NCBI GenBank assembly: GCA_903939115.1 | Contig: CAJAFV010000097.1 | Coordinates: 102,610 to 166,609, forward strand | Reading direction: 5' to 3' | Length of the DNA stretch: 64,000 nt | From: an uncultured Geobacteraceae bacterium | GTDB lineage: Bacteria; Desulfobacterota; Desulfuromonadia; Geobacterales; Pseudopelobacteraceae | Shown: in pieces, positions 63,638-64,000 of the stretch | Layout: every line of letters starts with the position of its first letter | Numbering within the stretch: the first letter of the stretch is position 1 | Made by a program: the position numbers and the translations under genes | The notes under the pieces: model-generated | Seen by the model: the letters and a program-made list of their open reading frames with translations, nothing else | What the model was told of the DNA's origin: nothing | Database searches by the model: none

Positions 63638-63962
63638 GGTTTATTCCGAATCCTAGGTTTAAAGTAACGAGTAATAATATTATATTTGCGCAGTATAGGC
63701 GATAAAAATTGTTTATTTCATCTTGTTTTTGTTTATATTTATTTGTATGCTGAAAATTAAAAAGCCGGTTTAAAAATAATAAAAAGAATATTGACAAACT
63801 ATATAACAATGTAATAAAAGAAGGAGTTTTTGTAACAGTACGTTTTTGTTTTTTTACATATTATTCCTTCGATGCTTGCAGGCGCGGAAGAGCTGTCACT
63901 GAAGTTTGGTTATGTGAAAATACATGTCTGATAGTTTGCAGCCTATTTTACGAAAGGAGATG
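63638..63962. other. AT-rich intergenic region
   Basis: About 320 bp without a convincing gene. TTGACA at 63791-63796 with TAATAA at 63812-63817 (15-bp spacer) is a weak rightward promoter candidate. AAGGAG at 63820 is not followed by a usable frame; AAAGGAG at 63953 serves the last gene. Confidence 0.5.
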
Positions 63963-64000
63963 ATGACAGAGAGGCGAGTATTTGCCGTAGTACGGATCAA
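63963..64000 (+). CDS. Start of a gene running off the right edge
   Basis: AAAGGAG precedes ATG 63963 (or the ATG directly before it). The 12 visible codons read MTERRVFAVVRI, too few to identify. Confidence 0.5.
   Translation, partial: MTERRVFAVVRI

Overview
The window comes from a Gram-negative bacterium that is most probably a member of the Geobacterales (Geobacter/Trichlorobacter-like Desulfuromonadota). This is inferred from gene content, not from a database search: a CBS-DRTGG inorganic pyrophosphatase, a DHH-CBS-fused tRNA nucleotidyltransferase, futalosine hydrolase, FolE2, PilZ, GGDEF and chemoreceptor signalling genes, and a dcw cluster with a PASTA-type FtsI. Nothing looks like rRNA or tRNA.

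Layout. Bases 1-6353 are core genes: sixA, CBS-pyrophosphatase, rsgA, srkA, a secreted repeat protein, ppiC and folD. Bases about 6318-18914 form an integrated mobile element that entered the 3' end of folD. It carries a Y-family polymerase with a small partner gene, two structural-looking unknown genes, a plasmid-like ParA plus ribbon-helix-helix (RHH) gene pair preceded by a 400-bp array of about 27 TGTAA/TTACA half-sites on a 10-bp period, an unknown protein with an internal duplication, a six-gene operon of unknowns ending in a zinc-type SIR2 deacylase, a catalytically dead paralogue of the integrase, and the integrase itself. Direct and inverted putative integrase arm sites lie near both ends. 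Two displaced folD 3' ends lie beyond the integrase, so the site has been used at least twice.

Bases 19127-22178 hold an FKBP prolyl isomerase with a cysteine-rich insert and a large EF-hand-like membrane protein. Bases 22179-42043 hold a nearly complete dcw cluster on the minus strand. It reads mraZ, rsmH, ftsL, ftsI, murE, murF, mraY, amidohydrolase, murD, ftsW, murG, vapBC, murC, murB, ddl, ftsQ, ftsA, ftsZ, from a clear sigma70-type promoter and a textbook triple MraZ box. The vapBC pair and the amidohydrolase are unusual guests.

Bases 42138-62108 are mainly plus-strand metabolic and signalling genes: an aminotransferase, glycogen phosphorylase, A-adding-type tRNA nucleotidyltransferase, nadA, diguanylate cyclase, ppnP, gluQRS, class II aldolase, PilZ protein, chemoreceptor, panB-panC, ankyrin protein, and the overlapping set engB-folE2-DUF2064-mqnB. 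A CBS/DUF294 nucleotidyltransferase-like protein follows on the minus strand, and the first codons of a further gene run off the right edge.

The most novel material is the folD element. Its partition-like locus, dead recombinase and SIR2 operon together suggest an integrative element with a maintained extrachromosomal state. The sequence shows the parts; that way of life is inference.
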